Shown in pieces: positions 49,893 to 59,502 of a stretch of 64,000 nt of DNA (its first letter is position 1; each line of letters begins with the position of its first letter). A program made the position numbers and the translations under genes. The notes under the pieces are model-generated. The model saw only the letters and a list, made by a program, of their open reading frames with translations. It made no database searches and was not told where the DNA came from. This DNA comes from Hymenobacter arizonensis (lineage in GTDB: Bacteria > Bacteroidota > Bacteroidia > Cytophagales > Hymenobacteraceae): the NCBI RefSeq assembly GCF_900115775.1, contig NZ_FOXS01000007.1:62001-126000 (forward strand), written 5' to 3'.

Positions 49893-50357
49893 CTAAGCCG
49901 TGGCCACCACAATGCGGTTTTGCTCAATAGCGAGCACGCGCACGGCGCTGCCCGAGGCCACAAACTCGCCCCGTGTTACTACCTCCCGCCGCTCGGTGCC
50001 GAAGAGCACCGTGCCCGATGGCCGCAGCGCCGACAGCGTGTGGCCCACTGTGCCCGGCGCCACATCGGCCCGGCGCGCGTCGTCTACCGTGGTATCATTA
50101 ACGCTGTGGAGGGCCAGCCGTGACAGGTTTTTGGGCCGCAGCCCCACGTACACGATTACTCCGGCCAGCAGCGCTACCCCCACCAGCGCATAATGCCCCA
50201 GGGGGGTTCCCAGGTCGCGGTACCCCATCCAGACTCCCACCGCCAGCAGCGCAAAGCCCACGAAGCCGACTATGGTAGTGCCGGGAATGAAAATAACTTC
50301 GGCCGCCAGAAACAAGAGGCCAAACAAGAGCAGCATCGCAACAGAAAGCCAAGGCAT
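49893..50357 (-). CDS. NfeD-like membrane protein
   Basis: 154-aa short NfeD. Membrane helices occupy about residues 4-75 (LLLFGLLFLAAEVIFIPGTTIVGFVGFALLAVGVWMGY, YALVGVALLAGVIVYV). An OB-fold C-terminal domain follows (about 95-154, PGTVGHTLSALRPSGTVLFGTERREVVTRGEFVASGSAVRVLAIEQNRIVV). NfeD proteins pair with stomatin/flotillin homologs; this one precedes floA in the same direction. It lacks the N-terminal protease domain of long NfeD. Confidence 0.9.
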   Translation of the reverse strand: MPWLSVAMLLLFGLLFLAAEVIFIPGTTIVGFVGFALLAVGVWMGYRDLGTPLGHYALVGVALLAGVIVYVGLRPKNLSRLALHSVNDTTVDDARRADVAPGTVGHTLSALRPSGTVLFGTERREVVTRGEFVASGSAVRVLAIEQNRIVVATA

Positions 50358-50431
50358 GGGCGTACAGAAATAGGTTTCTTAAAGATACGCAGCGGCCAGC
50401 TTAATGGCTGACCACTCCCTGGCCTGGGCGC

Positions 50432-50863
50432 CTAGCGCCGAGCTGCCACAGGCTTCTTCTCCACGAAAGCGCTCAGCAAGCCTTCGGAGCTTTCCAGGCC
50501 CACAATCTCCAGCAAGTCCTGGTAGTAGACGGCCAGGTCTTGGCGCTCTTCCACCTTTTTCACCAATGGGTGCAGCTGGTTTAGGCTGGCATCAAGGGAT
50601 TGCAGGTAGGCTTCCTTGGTGGGATTGGTTGAGGTGATGGCCAAAAACTCGTTGGTGGACTCCACCAAAATGCGATTGAGCGCGGGCCGCGCCTCTACAG
50701 GCAAAGAAGCAGGGCGCTTGTCGGTTACCACCCCGTTTCGGATTTTCTTGAGCACTTTCTCAAGCTTTACCGCGGCCCGGCCTGGTACCGCAACGGGGGT
50801 GAGAGTTTGGGCGTGGCTAGCAACAGCTGCTGCCATCATCAGAGTGAGTAAGAGTGCACGCAT
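50432..50863 (-). CDS. Small secreted protein of unknown function
   Basis: 143-aa protein with signal peptide (MRALLLTLMMAAAVASHAQ, about 19 residues), then mostly helical sequence (AAVKLEKVLKKIRNGVVTDKRPASLPVEARPALNRIL..., ASLNQLHPLVKKVEERQDLAVYYQDLLEIVGLESSEGLLSAFV). I do not recognise a family with confidence. The ATG at 50863 starts the signal peptide; 14 upstream codons are discarded. It lies on the same strand as proS and nfeD but has room for its own promoter on both sides. Confidence 0.6.
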   Translation of the reverse strand: MRALLLTLMMAAAVASHAQTLTPVAVPGRAAVKLEKVLKKIRNGVVTDKRPASLPVEARPALNRILVESTNEFLAITSTNPTKEAYLQSLDASLNQLHPLVKKVEERQDLAVYYQDLLEIVGLESSEGLLSAFVEKKPVAARR

Positions 50864-50974
50864 AGCAAGTAGGGAAAGTGAGGGCTGCGCAGACGCGCAG
50901 CCCATTTGCTTGCCAAGGTAGTAATATACCTTAATATTTATGCACTAATCTCCATTATTTAATTAATCAAGCTT

Positions 50975-52450
50975 TTAATAGGCTCGAGCGAAGTAGGCGC
51001 GGCGCGGACTGGGGTTCCCCGTCACCATGCAGATGCCCTCCTCGTCGGGCTCGTTCAGCGCCAGGCAGCGCACAGTGGCCTTCGTTTCGGTTTTGATGCG
51101 CTCTTCGGTTTCGGAAGTCCCATCGTAGTGCGCCAGCACAAAGCCAGCATCGGTGTCGAGCACCCGCTTGAACTCGTCGTAGCTGTCGACCCGCGTCATG
51201 TGGGTATCGCGGAATTTCTTGGCCTTTTCGTAAATATTCTGCTGAATATCATTTAACAGCCGGTCGACGCTGGCCACGATGTCGGCCAGGGGCAGGCTCA
51301 TTTTCTCCTTGGTGTCGCGGCGGGCTACTTCTACGGTGCCAGCATCAAGGTCGCGGGCGCCGATGGCCAGGCGCACGGGTACGCCCTTCATCTCCCACTC
51401 GGCAAACTTGAAGCCGGGGCGCTCGGTGTCGCGGCTGTCCACTTTCACGGCAATGCCCCGCGCAATGAGGCCTTGCTGAATGGGCCGGATGCGCTCAAGC
51501 AGCGCATCAAGCTCGCCGGTTTTGTAGATGGGCACGATGACTACCTGAATGGGCGCCAGCTTGGGCGGCAGCACCAGGCCTTCGTCGTCGGAGTGCGCCA
51601 TTACCAGGGCGCCCATCAGGCGGGTGCTCACACCCCAGCTGGTGCCCCATACGTGCTCGAGGCCACCTTCTTTGGTGGCAAAGGTCACGTCAAAGGCCTT
51701 GGCGAAGTTCTGGCCCAGGAAGTGACTGGTGCCGGCTTGCAGGGCTTTGCCATCCTGCATCAGCGCCTCGATGCAATAAGTGTCCTCGGCGCCGGCAAAC
51801 CGCTCGTTGGGCGTCTTCACGCCTTTCACTACCGGCAGTGCCATGTGCTCCTCGGCGAACTCGGCGTACACGTCGAGCATCTGGCGGGTTTCGGCTACGG
51901 CTTCTTCAGCAGTGGCGTGGGCGGTGTGGCCTTCCTGCCACAGAAACTCGGCGGTGCGCAAAAACAGGCGGGTACGCATTTCCCAGCGCACCACGTTGGC
52001 CCACTGGTTGATTAGCAGCGGCAGGTCGCGGTAGCTCTGCACCCAGTTTTTGTAGGTGCTCCAGATGATGGCTTCCGAAGTAGGGCGCACCACCAGTTCC
52101 TCTTCCAGTTTGGCAGCAGGGTCCACGCGCAGCTTGCCGGGGTTGTCGGGGTCGGTTTGGAGGCGGTAGTGGGTTACTACGGCGCACTCTTTAGCGAAGC
52201 CCTCGGCGTTTTTTTCTTCGGCTTCGAAGAGACTTTTGGGGATGAAGATGGGGAAGTACGCATTTTCGTGGCCGGTGCGCTTGAACATGTCGTCCAATTG
52301 GCGCTGCATTTTTTCCCAAATGGCGTAGCCATAAGGTTTAATAACCATGCAGCCGCGCACGGCCGAATTCTCGGCCAAGCCAGCGCGCTTCACTAACTCA
52401 TTGTACCAAAGCGAATAATCTTCTTGGCGGGTAGGCAACTTTTTGCTCAT
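50975..52450 (-). CDS. proS: Prolyl-tRNA synthetase (archaeal/eukaryal type)
   Basis: 491-aa class IIa synthetase of the shorter type lacking the bacterial editing insertion. Motifs: RPTSEAIIWSTYKNWVQSYRDLPLLINQWANVVRWEMRTRLFLRTAEFLWQEGHTAH-like region for motif 2, GLEHVWGTSWGVSTRLMGALVMAHSDDEGLVLPPKLAP for motif 3 and its following anticodon-binding domain, and the C-terminal zinc-like or Cys-containing extension (TVRCLALNE...GICMVTGNPSPRRAYFARAY). The usual start MSKKLPTRQEDYSLW is at 52450; an alternative ATG is at 52459. Ordinary housekeeping gene, monocistronic. Confidence 0.97.
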   Translation of the reverse strand: MSKKLPTRQEDYSLWYNELVKRAGLAENSAVRGCMVIKPYGYAIWEKMQRQLDDMFKRTGHENAYFPIFIPKSLFEAEEKNAEGFAKECAVVTHYRLQTDPDNPGKLRVDPAAKLEEELVVRPTSEAIIWSTYKNWVQSYRDLPLLINQWANVVRWEMRTRLFLRTAEFLWQEGHTAHATAEEAVAETRQMLDVYAEFAEEHMALPVVKGVKTPNERFAGAEDTYCIEALMQDGKALQAGTSHFLGQNFAKAFDVTFATKEGGLEHVWGTSWGVSTRLMGALVMAHSDDEGLVLPPKLAPIQVVIVPIYKTGELDALLERIRPIQQGLIARGIAVKVDSRDTERPGFKFAEWEMKGVPVRLAIGARDLDAGTVEVARRDTKEKMSLPLADIVASVDRLLNDIQQNIYEKAKKFRDTHMTRVDSYDEFKRVLDTDAGFVLAHYDGTSETEERIKTETKATVRCLALNEPDEEGICMVTGNPSPRRAYFARAY

Positions 52451-52721
52451 GGGAGGCATCTAAGATTTGATTGAAAAAGTTCCTAAGTCTGGTACAAGAT
52501 TTGACCTAACAAAAGGGCACCGTTTCGGGGTCAAATTACGTTATTAATGCGCGGACCTCGTATTGGTTGGTAATTGGCCTTTGGGCTGCACCATACGGGC
52601 ATCGGCAGCATTTTTTTGACGTTACTATTGTTTAGCTACCACTGAGTATCAACAGCATTAGCCGGCTTGCCCGGTTTGCGTTGTTATTTTACGGCACCCT
52701 CACACTCTTTCTATTTCAATC

Positions 52722-54029
52722 ATGAAAAACCTGCTCACCGCATATTTGCCCGCCTTGGCCTTGCTCGCGTTGAGCGGTTGTGCGAGCACTGCCGGTTTGG
52801 CCTCTTCGGAGGACGACGGCGTTTACTATTCTTCTAAAGACCGCACTACGGCCATAGTACGCGCCGCGCCCGAACAGGAGCCGGCTAGCAACGAAGAAGC
52901 CGCTAACCCCGACTACAACGGCAGCACGGCCCGCTCTTCAACCCGCCAAAACCAAAACAGCGGCTCGGACGAGTACTACGATAACACATACACTTACATG
53001 CGTGGAGTGCCTGGCCCTGGCGTGAGCTACTACACGCCTTATAGCCCCTACACCAACCTCAACTATGCTGGGGCATGGGGAGGCATGGGAGGCTTCGGCA
53101 TGTCGCCTTTTGGCTTCTACGACCCGTTCTTCAGCCCCTTTGCTAGTCCTTTCTACGGCTATGGCCCGGGGCTAAGCATCAGCATGGGCTTTGGAAACCC
53201 GTGGGGGTTTGGTGGCTTTGGCTACGGCCGGCGCATGGGCTTGGGCATGGGTTACGGGGCTGGCTTCTACGACCCCTTCTTCCACGGTGGGCCGTTTTAT
53301 AGCGGGTTTTATGGCCGGGGCGCGTACTACGGCAATGCTTTCCATGGCAACAATTTCGGCTACGGCAATCGCTCTTTCGGTAACGAAAACGTGCGCCCCA
53401 GCCGCACCTATGGCCCCCGCAACAACCGCGTGATGGACGGCCGCTACTCGGCTGGTGGCGGCACTGCCAGCCCCAACGGGGCCGTGCGCAACGCCGATGC
53501 AACGGTTGCGCCGGGTCGGGCCCGCGTTCAGGACCGCCTTGCGCCCGGCACTCCGCAAACCATTGACGGCGCTACGGGCACCCAGACGCGTTCGGAGAAC
53601 ATTTCGGCTTCGCCCACTGAAAACGGTCGCAATGAGGGCTACAACCGCCCGCGCCGCCAGATGCGCGGCGAGCAACCCGTGTACCGCGACATGACGCAGC
53701 CCGGGGAGCGCATTGTGCGCGAGGGAGACGCCACGCCCCAGCGCGAGCAGACCACTACCCCACAGGAGGGTCAGCGTCGTCGGGGTGGTTTCTTCCAGAA
53801 CGTTGTTACCCCTCCCAGCAACCCCGCGGGCCAGACAGCTGACCAGCCCGTGCGCCAGCGCACGTACGAACAGCCCCGTCAGGAGCGCACGCGTACCTAC
53901 GAGCAACCTCGTCAGCAGTCTTACGAGCCCCAGCGCTCCAGCCAGCCCTCCTACTCGGCCCCGTCGTACAACAGCGGTGGTGGTGGCGGAGGTGGTGGCG
54001 GTGGCAGCCGTGGCCGTAGCCGCGACTAA
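52722..54029 (+). CDS. Gly/Tyr/Phe-rich lipoprotein, low complexity
   Basis: 435-aa lipoprotein; signal peptide with lipobox ALSGC (Cys at about residue 20). An acidic/Ser/Asn stretch (30-90) precedes a strongly Gly/Phe/Tyr-rich middle (about 110-225, repeating FYDPFF, GGFG and YGxG patterns), then an Arg/Asn/Gln/Pro tail ending in a poly-Gly run before SRGRSRD. No domain is recognised; the composition resembles surface or adhesive, disordered proteins. The expected Bacteroidetes promoter is not obvious; the 271 nt upstream hold no other gene. A terminator follows at 54067. Confidence 0.6.
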   Translation: MKNLLTAYLPALALLALSGCASTAGLASSEDDGVYYSSKDRTTAIVRAAPEQEPASNEEAANPDYNGSTARSSTRQNQNSGSDEYYDNTYTYMRGVPGPGVSYYTPYSPYTNLNYAGAWGGMGGFGMSPFGFYDPFFSPFASPFYGYGPGLSISMGFGNPWGFGGFGYGRRMGLGMGYGAGFYDPFFHGGPFYSGFYGRGAYYGNAFHGNNFGYGNRSFGNENVRPSRTYGPRNNRVMDGRYSAGGGTASPNGAVRNADATVAPGRARVQDRLAPGTPQTIDGATGTQTRSENISASPTENGRNEGYNRPRRQMRGEQPVYRDMTQPGERIVREGDATPQREQTTTPQEGQRRRGGFFQNVVTPPSNPAGQTADQPVRQRTYEQPRQERTRTYEQPRQQSYEPQRSSQPSYSAPSYNSGGGGGGGGGGSRGRSRD

Positions 54030-54066
54030 GTGTTAAGCTGTTGATTTCTGCAAAACCCTTCTCAGC

Positions 54067-54088
54067 GAGCCGGCCTAACGGCCGGCTC
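54067..54088 (+). terminator. Terminator of the Gly/Tyr-rich lipoprotein gene
   Basis: GAGCCGGCC/GGCCGGCTC stem with TAAC loop followed by CTTTTCTT. The next gene starts 21 nt later, so some read-through is possible. Confidence 0.7.
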
Positions 54089-54108
54089 CTTTTCTTCCTA
54101 CCCTTCTC

Positions 54109-55671
54109 ATGAAAAAACGGATAATTTGGCTCAGCCTGGCCCTGGTTGCAGGGTCGGCCAGCCACGCCTTTGCCCAATTTGCCAGCGATGCTCTTCGCCA
54201 TTCCCGCCTGCAGTTTGGCGGGCCTGCCCGCACCCTGGGCATTGGCGGAGCCAACGTGGCGCTGGGCGCCGATTTTGGCAACCTGACCAGCAACCCAGCT
54301 GGCTTGGGCATGTATCAGAAATCCGAACTTCACTTCACGCCGGGCGTTGGCTTTGGTCAAGGCGAGGGCCGCATCGAGGGTAACTCGGCCGCGGCCCAGG
54401 AGGCAACCCAAAACAGCTTTCACGTGGGCAGCGCGGGCCTGGTATTCACCACCCGGCGCCCCGACGATGACCAGACCACCAACTGGCGGGCCGGGTCGTT
54501 TGCGCTGGGCTTCACACGCGTAGCCGATTTCAATAGTGCTTCGAACTACCAGGGTTCCATTAATAACAACCAGTCGTTTCTTTCGCGCCTGAGGCCTCAG
54601 GCCGGCGTCCGCAACCAGGCGTTCTATGACGACTTGGATAATCAGTTCGACAACAACCGATACACCACTAATTTGGGCCTTGCCTACGGTGCCTTTCTGG
54701 CCGACGTCCGGCAGGCCCGCACCGGAGCCCGACGCGACTCAGCCGTGGTGCTGCGGCAGCAAGGCAGCGTGCTGAATCAGGGAGAATTGGTAACGACTTC
54801 TGGCTCACAGTCGCAGTTTGACCTGGGCTACGGCGCCAGCTACCGCGACCGGCTGTACATCGGCGGCGCCATTGGCATTGTGAGCTCCAACTTCACGGAA
54901 ACCCGTGTGCTGAGCGAAACCGATAACGACCCAAGCACTTATTTCATTGGCTTGCGCAGCCGAACTGTACAAAAAACGCAGGGCTCCGGTGTGAATGCGC
55001 GAGTGGGCGCCATCTATCGAGCTACCGACAACTTGCGGGTAGGCGCTTCGGTTCAGACCCCTACTTACATGCGCTTTACGGAGACATTTGATGAAAGCCT
55101 GACGTCTGAGTTCAGCGCTCAAGGCGCCGACCGGGTACCCAGCGACCTGCCCGTGGGCGAAAGAACCGTGGCTTTCGACCCGAACGACTACGAATACGCC
55201 CTGAATTCGCCGCTCCGAGCCAATGGCGGTTTAGCCTATACCATAGGCAAATTGGGCTTCATTACCGGCGATGTGGAATACGTGGGCTACGGACGGGCGC
55301 GCTTTGCCAACACTGACGACGTTGGCAGCCAGATAATTACCGATGAAAACAACGCCATCAAAACCCGCTACCAGAGCGCCCTCAACCTGCGCCTCGGGGC
55401 CGAGGGCCGCTTCGATATCTTCCGGGCACGGCTGGGCTTTGCGCGGTATGGCAGCCCTTACAAGACTGATACCGGCAGCGAGCGCGCCCAGAACTTCTAT
55501 ACTGGAGGTATAGGCATGCGGCAGGGCAACTTCTTTATTGACGCGGCCGCGGTGTACACCACCTTCAACCAAATCTATACTCCTTACTCGTTGGTCAATG
55601 GCTTGCAGCCGGTTGTGAACGTAAGCAACAACCGCTTCACCACCAGTGTCACGGCCGGCGTCACTTTCTAG
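54109..55671 (+). CDS. Outer-membrane transport barrel, OMPP1/FadL-like
   Basis: 520-aa exported barrel protein; signal peptide to about residue 23 (HAFAQ). The start of the mature protein (RHSRLQFGGPARTLGIGGANVALGADFGNLTSNPAGLGMY) is the conserved FadL/TodX N-terminal hatch region with the NPAGL motif. The remainder is beta strands with Tyr/Arg alternation to VTAGVTF at the C-terminus. FadL-type barrels import hydrophobic compounds such as long-chain fatty acids or aromatics; the ligand is unknown. A terminator follows. Confidence 0.85.
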   Translation: MKKRIIWLSLALVAGSASHAFAQFASDALRHSRLQFGGPARTLGIGGANVALGADFGNLTSNPAGLGMYQKSELHFTPGVGFGQGEGRIEGNSAAAQEATQNSFHVGSAGLVFTTRRPDDDQTTNWRAGSFALGFTRVADFNSASNYQGSINNNQSFLSRLRPQAGVRNQAFYDDLDNQFDNNRYTTNLGLAYGAFLADVRQARTGARRDSAVVLRQQGSVLNQGELVTTSGSQSQFDLGYGASYRDRLYIGGAIGIVSSNFTETRVLSETDNDPSTYFIGLRSRTVQKTQGSGVNARVGAIYRATDNLRVGASVQTPTYMRFTETFDESLTSEFSAQGADRVPSDLPVGERTVAFDPNDYEYALNSPLRANGGLAYTIGKLGFITGDVEYVGYGRARFANTDDVGSQIITDENNAIKTRYQSALNLRLGAEGRFDIFRARLGFARYGSPYKTDTGSERAQNFYTGGIGMRQGNFFIDAAAVYTTFNQIYTPYSLVNGLQPVVNVSNNRFTTSVTAGVTF

Positions 55672-55703
55672 TGCCTGGTTGGGCCGCAGTGCCACACAAG
55701 CAA

Positions 55704-55731
55704 AAAGGCTGCTCCTATTGGGGCAGCCTTT
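55704..55731. terminator. Terminator between FadL-like gene and convergent lipoprotein gene
   Basis: AAAGGCTGCTCC pairs with GGGGCAGCCTTT (one mismatch) with a TATT loop; A-rich before and T-rich after. Confidence 0.75.
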
Positions 55732-55769
55732 CTTGTTTGAGGTGCAGGGCTTTGATTACCTGTGCCCGG

Positions 55770-56795
55770 CTATTTCTGAACCTTAATGCTGCAGTTAAGC
55801 AAAGGAGAAGTGCCGGGCACTAGTTGTCCCACCAGCAGCAATCCATAATACCCTTCGCCGGTGCGGAAAGCAATTACATTGTTTTGGGCCAGCACGCCGG
55901 TTGATAAACTGTCGCTAGTGAAGAACGGCGTGCCTGCCGCAAAGGCCGAGACGAAGTTGGCAGTGGTGCGCGCTTCGGCAAACTGCGCGGCGGTGAGGCT
56001 GGTGCGCAACAATCGGGTGGCATTGCGGTTGGCCCGAGGCCACCGGGCCGTCGACAGCCGGCGCCCCAGGCTATCGGATGCGGGGCCATCAAGGCGGATG
56101 GTGGCCCCGGTGCTGTTGGTCACGCACACCAAGTCAATCAGCCGCTGGTTGGGCTGCACCGTTGTTTCATTATTTAGCACAGCGTATCGGGGTAAGAGCA
56201 AGCCGTAGCGCAGGTTGAGAAACACCCGGGCCCGGTTGCGGAGGGTATCGGTGGCCGTCGCGGGCTGGGGCCGCATTAGCACGGTGTAGTTATGAAACAC
56301 GGCAGCGGAATCCGCCTTGCTCACCGTGATGCGGTAGGAGCGGGAAGCGCTTTGGCCGTCGGCATCCGTCGCGGTGTATGTCCATTGTTCGATGCCAGAG
56401 GTAGAGCGCGCCGAGAAGCGGTTGTCGAAGATGTACTCGCCGCCTTTATAAGGAGAAGTGTAGTTGCGAGTGCTGAAAAGGGGCGTTATCAGCGAATCCA
56501 GGTAAACGAGGGTTTGGGAGGCTGGGGCATTGTCAGCGTCGAAATTCGAAATCGGCAGTGGATACAGAATGGGGCTTAGGCCGGGCGTGTAGGTAACCTC
56601 GATGCGCAGGCGCCGCAGCAGGCTTTCGCCGCCCACGGCGTAAGCTCGGGTGGAGAGGGTATCGTTGGGGGAAGCAGTGCGGTTACTGGACGTCAGGGCG
56701 GTGTTGCCGATGAAGTCGAGGCGTACTGGGCCCTTTGCTTTAGAGCAAGCGCCCAGCAGCAAGGGCAGAAAAACGTACAGAAGGCGAAAGCGCAT
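55770..56795 (-). CDS. Lipoprotein of unknown function
   Basis: 341-aa lipoprotein; the signal peptide MRFRLLYVFLPLLLGAC ends at the lipobox Cys17. The mature part is beta-rich with Ser/Thr/Asn and an immunoglobulin-like pattern near residues 120-150 (FSARSTSGIEQWTYTATDADGQSASRSYRITVSKAD), followed by a second domain (about 160-340) ending GYYGLLLVGQLVPGTSPLLNCSIKVQ. I recognise no named family. A perfect -7 box at 56800-56807 lies 4 nt before the ATG, which points to a leaderless mRNA. Confidence 0.65.
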   Translation of the reverse strand: MRFRLLYVFLPLLLGACSKAKGPVRLDFIGNTALTSSNRTASPNDTLSTRAYAVGGESLLRRLRIEVTYTPGLSPILYPLPISNFDADNAPASQTLVYLDSLITPLFSTRNYTSPYKGGEYIFDNRFSARSTSGIEQWTYTATDADGQSASRSYRITVSKADSAAVFHNYTVLMRPQPATATDTLRNRARVFLNLRYGLLLPRYAVLNNETTVQPNQRLIDLVCVTNSTGATIRLDGPASDSLGRRLSTARWPRANRNATRLLRTSLTAAQFAEARTTANFVSAFAAGTPFFTSDSLSTGVLAQNNVIAFRTGEGYYGLLLVGQLVPGTSPLLNCSIKVQK

Positions 56796-56799
56796 AGTG

Positions 56800-56807
56800 C
56801 AAAGGTA
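56800..56807 (-). promoter_or_regulatory. -7 promoter box just before the lipoprotein ATG
   Basis: TACCTTTG on the minus strand, then CACT, then ATG. Transcription would begin at or within a few nucleotides of the start codon. Confidence 0.6.
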
Positions 56808-56898
56808 GCGGGAGGCCCGGGCTGCACAGGTGCTGCCGGTGGCTATTACCTTTAACGTTCTGTTCCCTTCCTTATTTCGCTCACGCCCTTTATAGTAT

Positions 56899-59139
56899 AT
56901 GCGTTTTCGCTTTTTTGCGCTGGCCGCGCTACTGGCCACCAACGGACCGGCCCTGCTGCCAGGCTTCACTCCTACCACTGTTCAGGCGCAGCAAAAGCTG
57001 CCTCTCACCTTAGAAGATATTTGGGCCAAACCCACGTTTCGCGCCGCGAGCGTGCCAGGATTCAACTGGATGAACGATGGCCGGTACTACTCGGCGCTAG
57101 AAGCCGGGGGCCTCGTGCAGCACGAAGTAACGACCGGCAAGGCCGTGCAAAACTTAGTAGCAGCCACCGACCTGAAAGTAGAAGGCTCCGACAAGCCCCT
57201 GGCCGTGGACGGCTACTCTTTCAATGCCAACGAGCAGAAGGTGCTGTTCACTACCGGCACCGAGCCCATTTATCGGCACAGTGCGCGAGCCAGCTATTAC
57301 GTATTCGACCGCGGCACCAAAAAGCTCACGCCGCTGAGCGCCAGCGGCAAGCAGGGCTACGCCACGTTTTCGCCCGATGGCCAGCGCGTGGCCTTCACCC
57401 GCGACAACAACGTGTTTGTGACCGACCTGGCCACCATGCAAGAAACCGCCGTGACCACCAACGGCGTGAAAAACCAACTCATAAACGGCTCTGCCGACTG
57501 GGTGTACGAAGAGGAATTTGGCTTTGCCCAAGGCTTTTTCTGGTCGCCCGACAGCAAGCAGATTGCCTTCTTCACCTTCGACGAAAGCCAGGTGCCGGAG
57601 TACGACATGCAAAAGTGGGGCGACCTTTACCCCGAGGAGTACCGGTTTAAATACCCCAAAGCCGGCGAGAAAAACTCAGTGGTCAGCGTTTCGACCTACG
57701 ACGTAGCCAGCGCCCGCACCACCAAAATGGACGTAGGCCCCGAGCCCGACCAGTACATTCCCCGCCTGCAGTGGACCACAGCGCCCAACACGCTCAGCAT
57801 TCAGCGCCTGAACCGCCTGCAGAACAAGCTCGAAATTCTGCACGCCGACACCCGCACCGGCGCCACCCGCGTGGTGCTGACCGACACCAATCCGGCTTAC
57901 GTGGAAATCAACGACGACCTGAAGTACCTGGCCGGCGGCAAGCAGTTCATCTTCACCAGCGAGAAGGACGGCTACCAGCACCTCTACCTGCACGACATGA
58001 ACGGCAAGCAGTTGCGCCAGCTCACCAAGGGCAACTGGGAAATCAGCGCCATCAACGGCTTCGACCCCAAAAGCGGCTTCGTGTACTACACCAGCACCGA
58101 GGGCTCGCCGTTGCAGCGTCACCTCTACCGCGTCAACCTGAAGGGCACGGGCAAAAAGCGCATCAGCGACGCCGAAAACGGCACCGACGTGGTGAACATG
58201 AGCCCCGACACCAAGTACTTCCTCAATACGCACTCCTCGGCCGGCGTGCCGGCCCTAGTGAGCCTGCGCGAGGGCAGCACCGGCAAGCTGGTGAAGGTGC
58301 TGGAAGACAACTCCAAGCTGGTTCAGACCCTGACGCAGTACGACCTTGGCAAGCACGAATTCATCAACTTCAAAACGTCGGAAGGCATCGACCTGAACGG
58401 TTGGATGATTAAGCCCAGCAACTTCGACCCCAACAAAAAGTATCCGGTGCTCATGCACGTGTACGGCGGTCCCAGCTTCGGCACCAGCAGCTCCCAGACC
58501 GTGCTCGACAACGCCGGCGGCGGCACGGCTTTTACTAACTACCTCTGGCACCAGATGCTGGCCCAGCAGGGTTACATCGTGGTTTCAGTAGAAAACCGCG
58601 GTACTTCGGGCCGCGGCTCGGCTTTCCGCAAGTCCACTTATGCCAACCTGGGCAAGCTGGAGACCATTGACCAGGGCGAAGGCGCCAAGTACCTCGGCAG
58701 CCTTCCCTACGTTGACAAGTCGCGCATCGGCATTTGGGGCTGGAGCTACGGCGGCTATATGACCTCGCTGGCCATGACCAAGAACCCTGACCTCTTCAAA
58801 ATGGGCATCGCCGTGGCGCCCGTCACCAACTGGCGCTACTACGACACCGTGTACACGGAGCGCTACCTCAAAACACCCCAGGAAAACCCCGCCGGCTACG
58901 ACGAGAACTCACCCGTGCAGTTCGCGCAAAACCTCAAAGGCAAGTTCCTGCTCGTGCACGGCACCGGCGACGACAACGTGCACTTCCAAAACTCCATCGC
59001 CTTCGTCGACGCCCTGATTAAAGCCGACAAAGACTACCAGACGCTGTACTACCCCAACCGCAACCACGGCATCGGGGGCGGCAACACGCGCCTGCACCTC
59101 TACCGGCAGATGACCAATTTTGTGAAGCAGAATTTGTAA
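56899..59139 (+). CDS. Dipeptidyl peptidase IV-type serine peptidase (S9)
   Basis: 746-aa secreted or periplasmic prolyl oligopeptidase-family enzyme that removes X-Pro/X-Ala dipeptides from peptide N-termini. Signal peptide to about residue 31 (ending VQAQ), beta-propeller (about 45-490), C-terminal alpha/beta hydrolase (about 500-746). The catalytic triad is readable: S616 in GWSYGGY, D691 in GTGDDNVHFQN, H723 in NRNHGIGGGN. The N-terminal dipeptide-anchoring EE motif is in DWVYEEEFGFAQGF near residue 205. The spacing of the triad matches DPP IV. It probably degrades imported or environmental peptides. Monocistronic, with a terminator. Confidence 0.95.
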   Translation: MRFRFFALAALLATNGPALLPGFTPTTVQAQQKLPLTLEDIWAKPTFRAASVPGFNWMNDGRYYSALEAGGLVQHEVTTGKAVQNLVAATDLKVEGSDKPLAVDGYSFNANEQKVLFTTGTEPIYRHSARASYYVFDRGTKKLTPLSASGKQGYATFSPDGQRVAFTRDNNVFVTDLATMQETAVTTNGVKNQLINGSADWVYEEEFGFAQGFFWSPDSKQIAFFTFDESQVPEYDMQKWGDLYPEEYRFKYPKAGEKNSVVSVSTYDVASARTTKMDVGPEPDQYIPRLQWTTAPNTLSIQRLNRLQNKLEILHADTRTGATRVVLTDTNPAYVEINDDLKYLAGGKQFIFTSEKDGYQHLYLHDMNGKQLRQLTKGNWEISAINGFDPKSGFVYYTSTEGSPLQRHLYRVNLKGTGKKRISDAENGTDVVNMSPDTKYFLNTHSSAGVPALVSLREGSTGKLVKVLEDNSKLVQTLTQYDLGKHEFINFKTSEGIDLNGWMIKPSNFDPNKKYPVLMHVYGGPSFGTSSSQTVLDNAGGGTAFTNYLWHQMLAQQGYIVVSVENRGTSGRGSAFRKSTYANLGKLETIDQGEGAKYLGSLPYVDKSRIGIWGWSYGGYMTSLAMTKNPDLFKMGIAVAPVTNWRYYDTVYTERYLKTPQENPAGYDENSPVQFAQNLKGKFLLVHGTGDDNVHFQNSIAFVDALIKADKDYQTLYYPNRNHGIGGGNTRLHLYRQMTNFVKQNL

Positions 59140-59162
59140 GCCTGCTGATTTTCTTTTTAGCT

Positions 59163-59210
59163 AAGCCAGATACTCGGTTTCTCCATCATGAGAAATAGAG
59201 TATCTGGCTT
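59163..59210 (+). terminator. Terminator of the DPP IV gene
   Basis: AAGCCAGATACTC pairs with GAGTATCTGGCTT; an inner TTTCTC/GAGAAA pair extends the hairpin, and TTTTTT follows. Confidence 0.85.
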
Positions 59211-59502
59211 TTTTAATTTTTAATAATTTTTCCAACTCATAAATATACAATTTTGGTAGAGCCTCATATTTTTTAATTCTATAGTGAATGCCCATTTCAT
59301 ATTTTTTATCATATTTTATTTATTTTATAATTTTAACAACTTATCTCATTTGATAATCATTAGTAAATTTATCTTCGTCAACAACTTATGCCTTTGATAA
59401 AAATTATTTTGTATAATTTAGCGGGCCCAACGGCATTAGCAGCGTTGGGTCTCCTTCGCAGTGGGGAGTTGTCCACTGTTTAATTCCCACCTTTATTTAG
59501 TT
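59211..59502. other. AT-rich island upstream of the CHKG-motif protein
   Basis: About 210 nt (to 59420) of very low GC, followed by a stem (CCCAACG at 59426-59432 with CGTTGGG at 59443-59449) in the presumed leader. A weak promoter candidate is TTTG at about 59393-59396 with TAATTTAG 17 nt later. No coding frame is supported. The composition mirrors the islands before the QG[YF]W lipoproteins. Confidence 0.6.
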
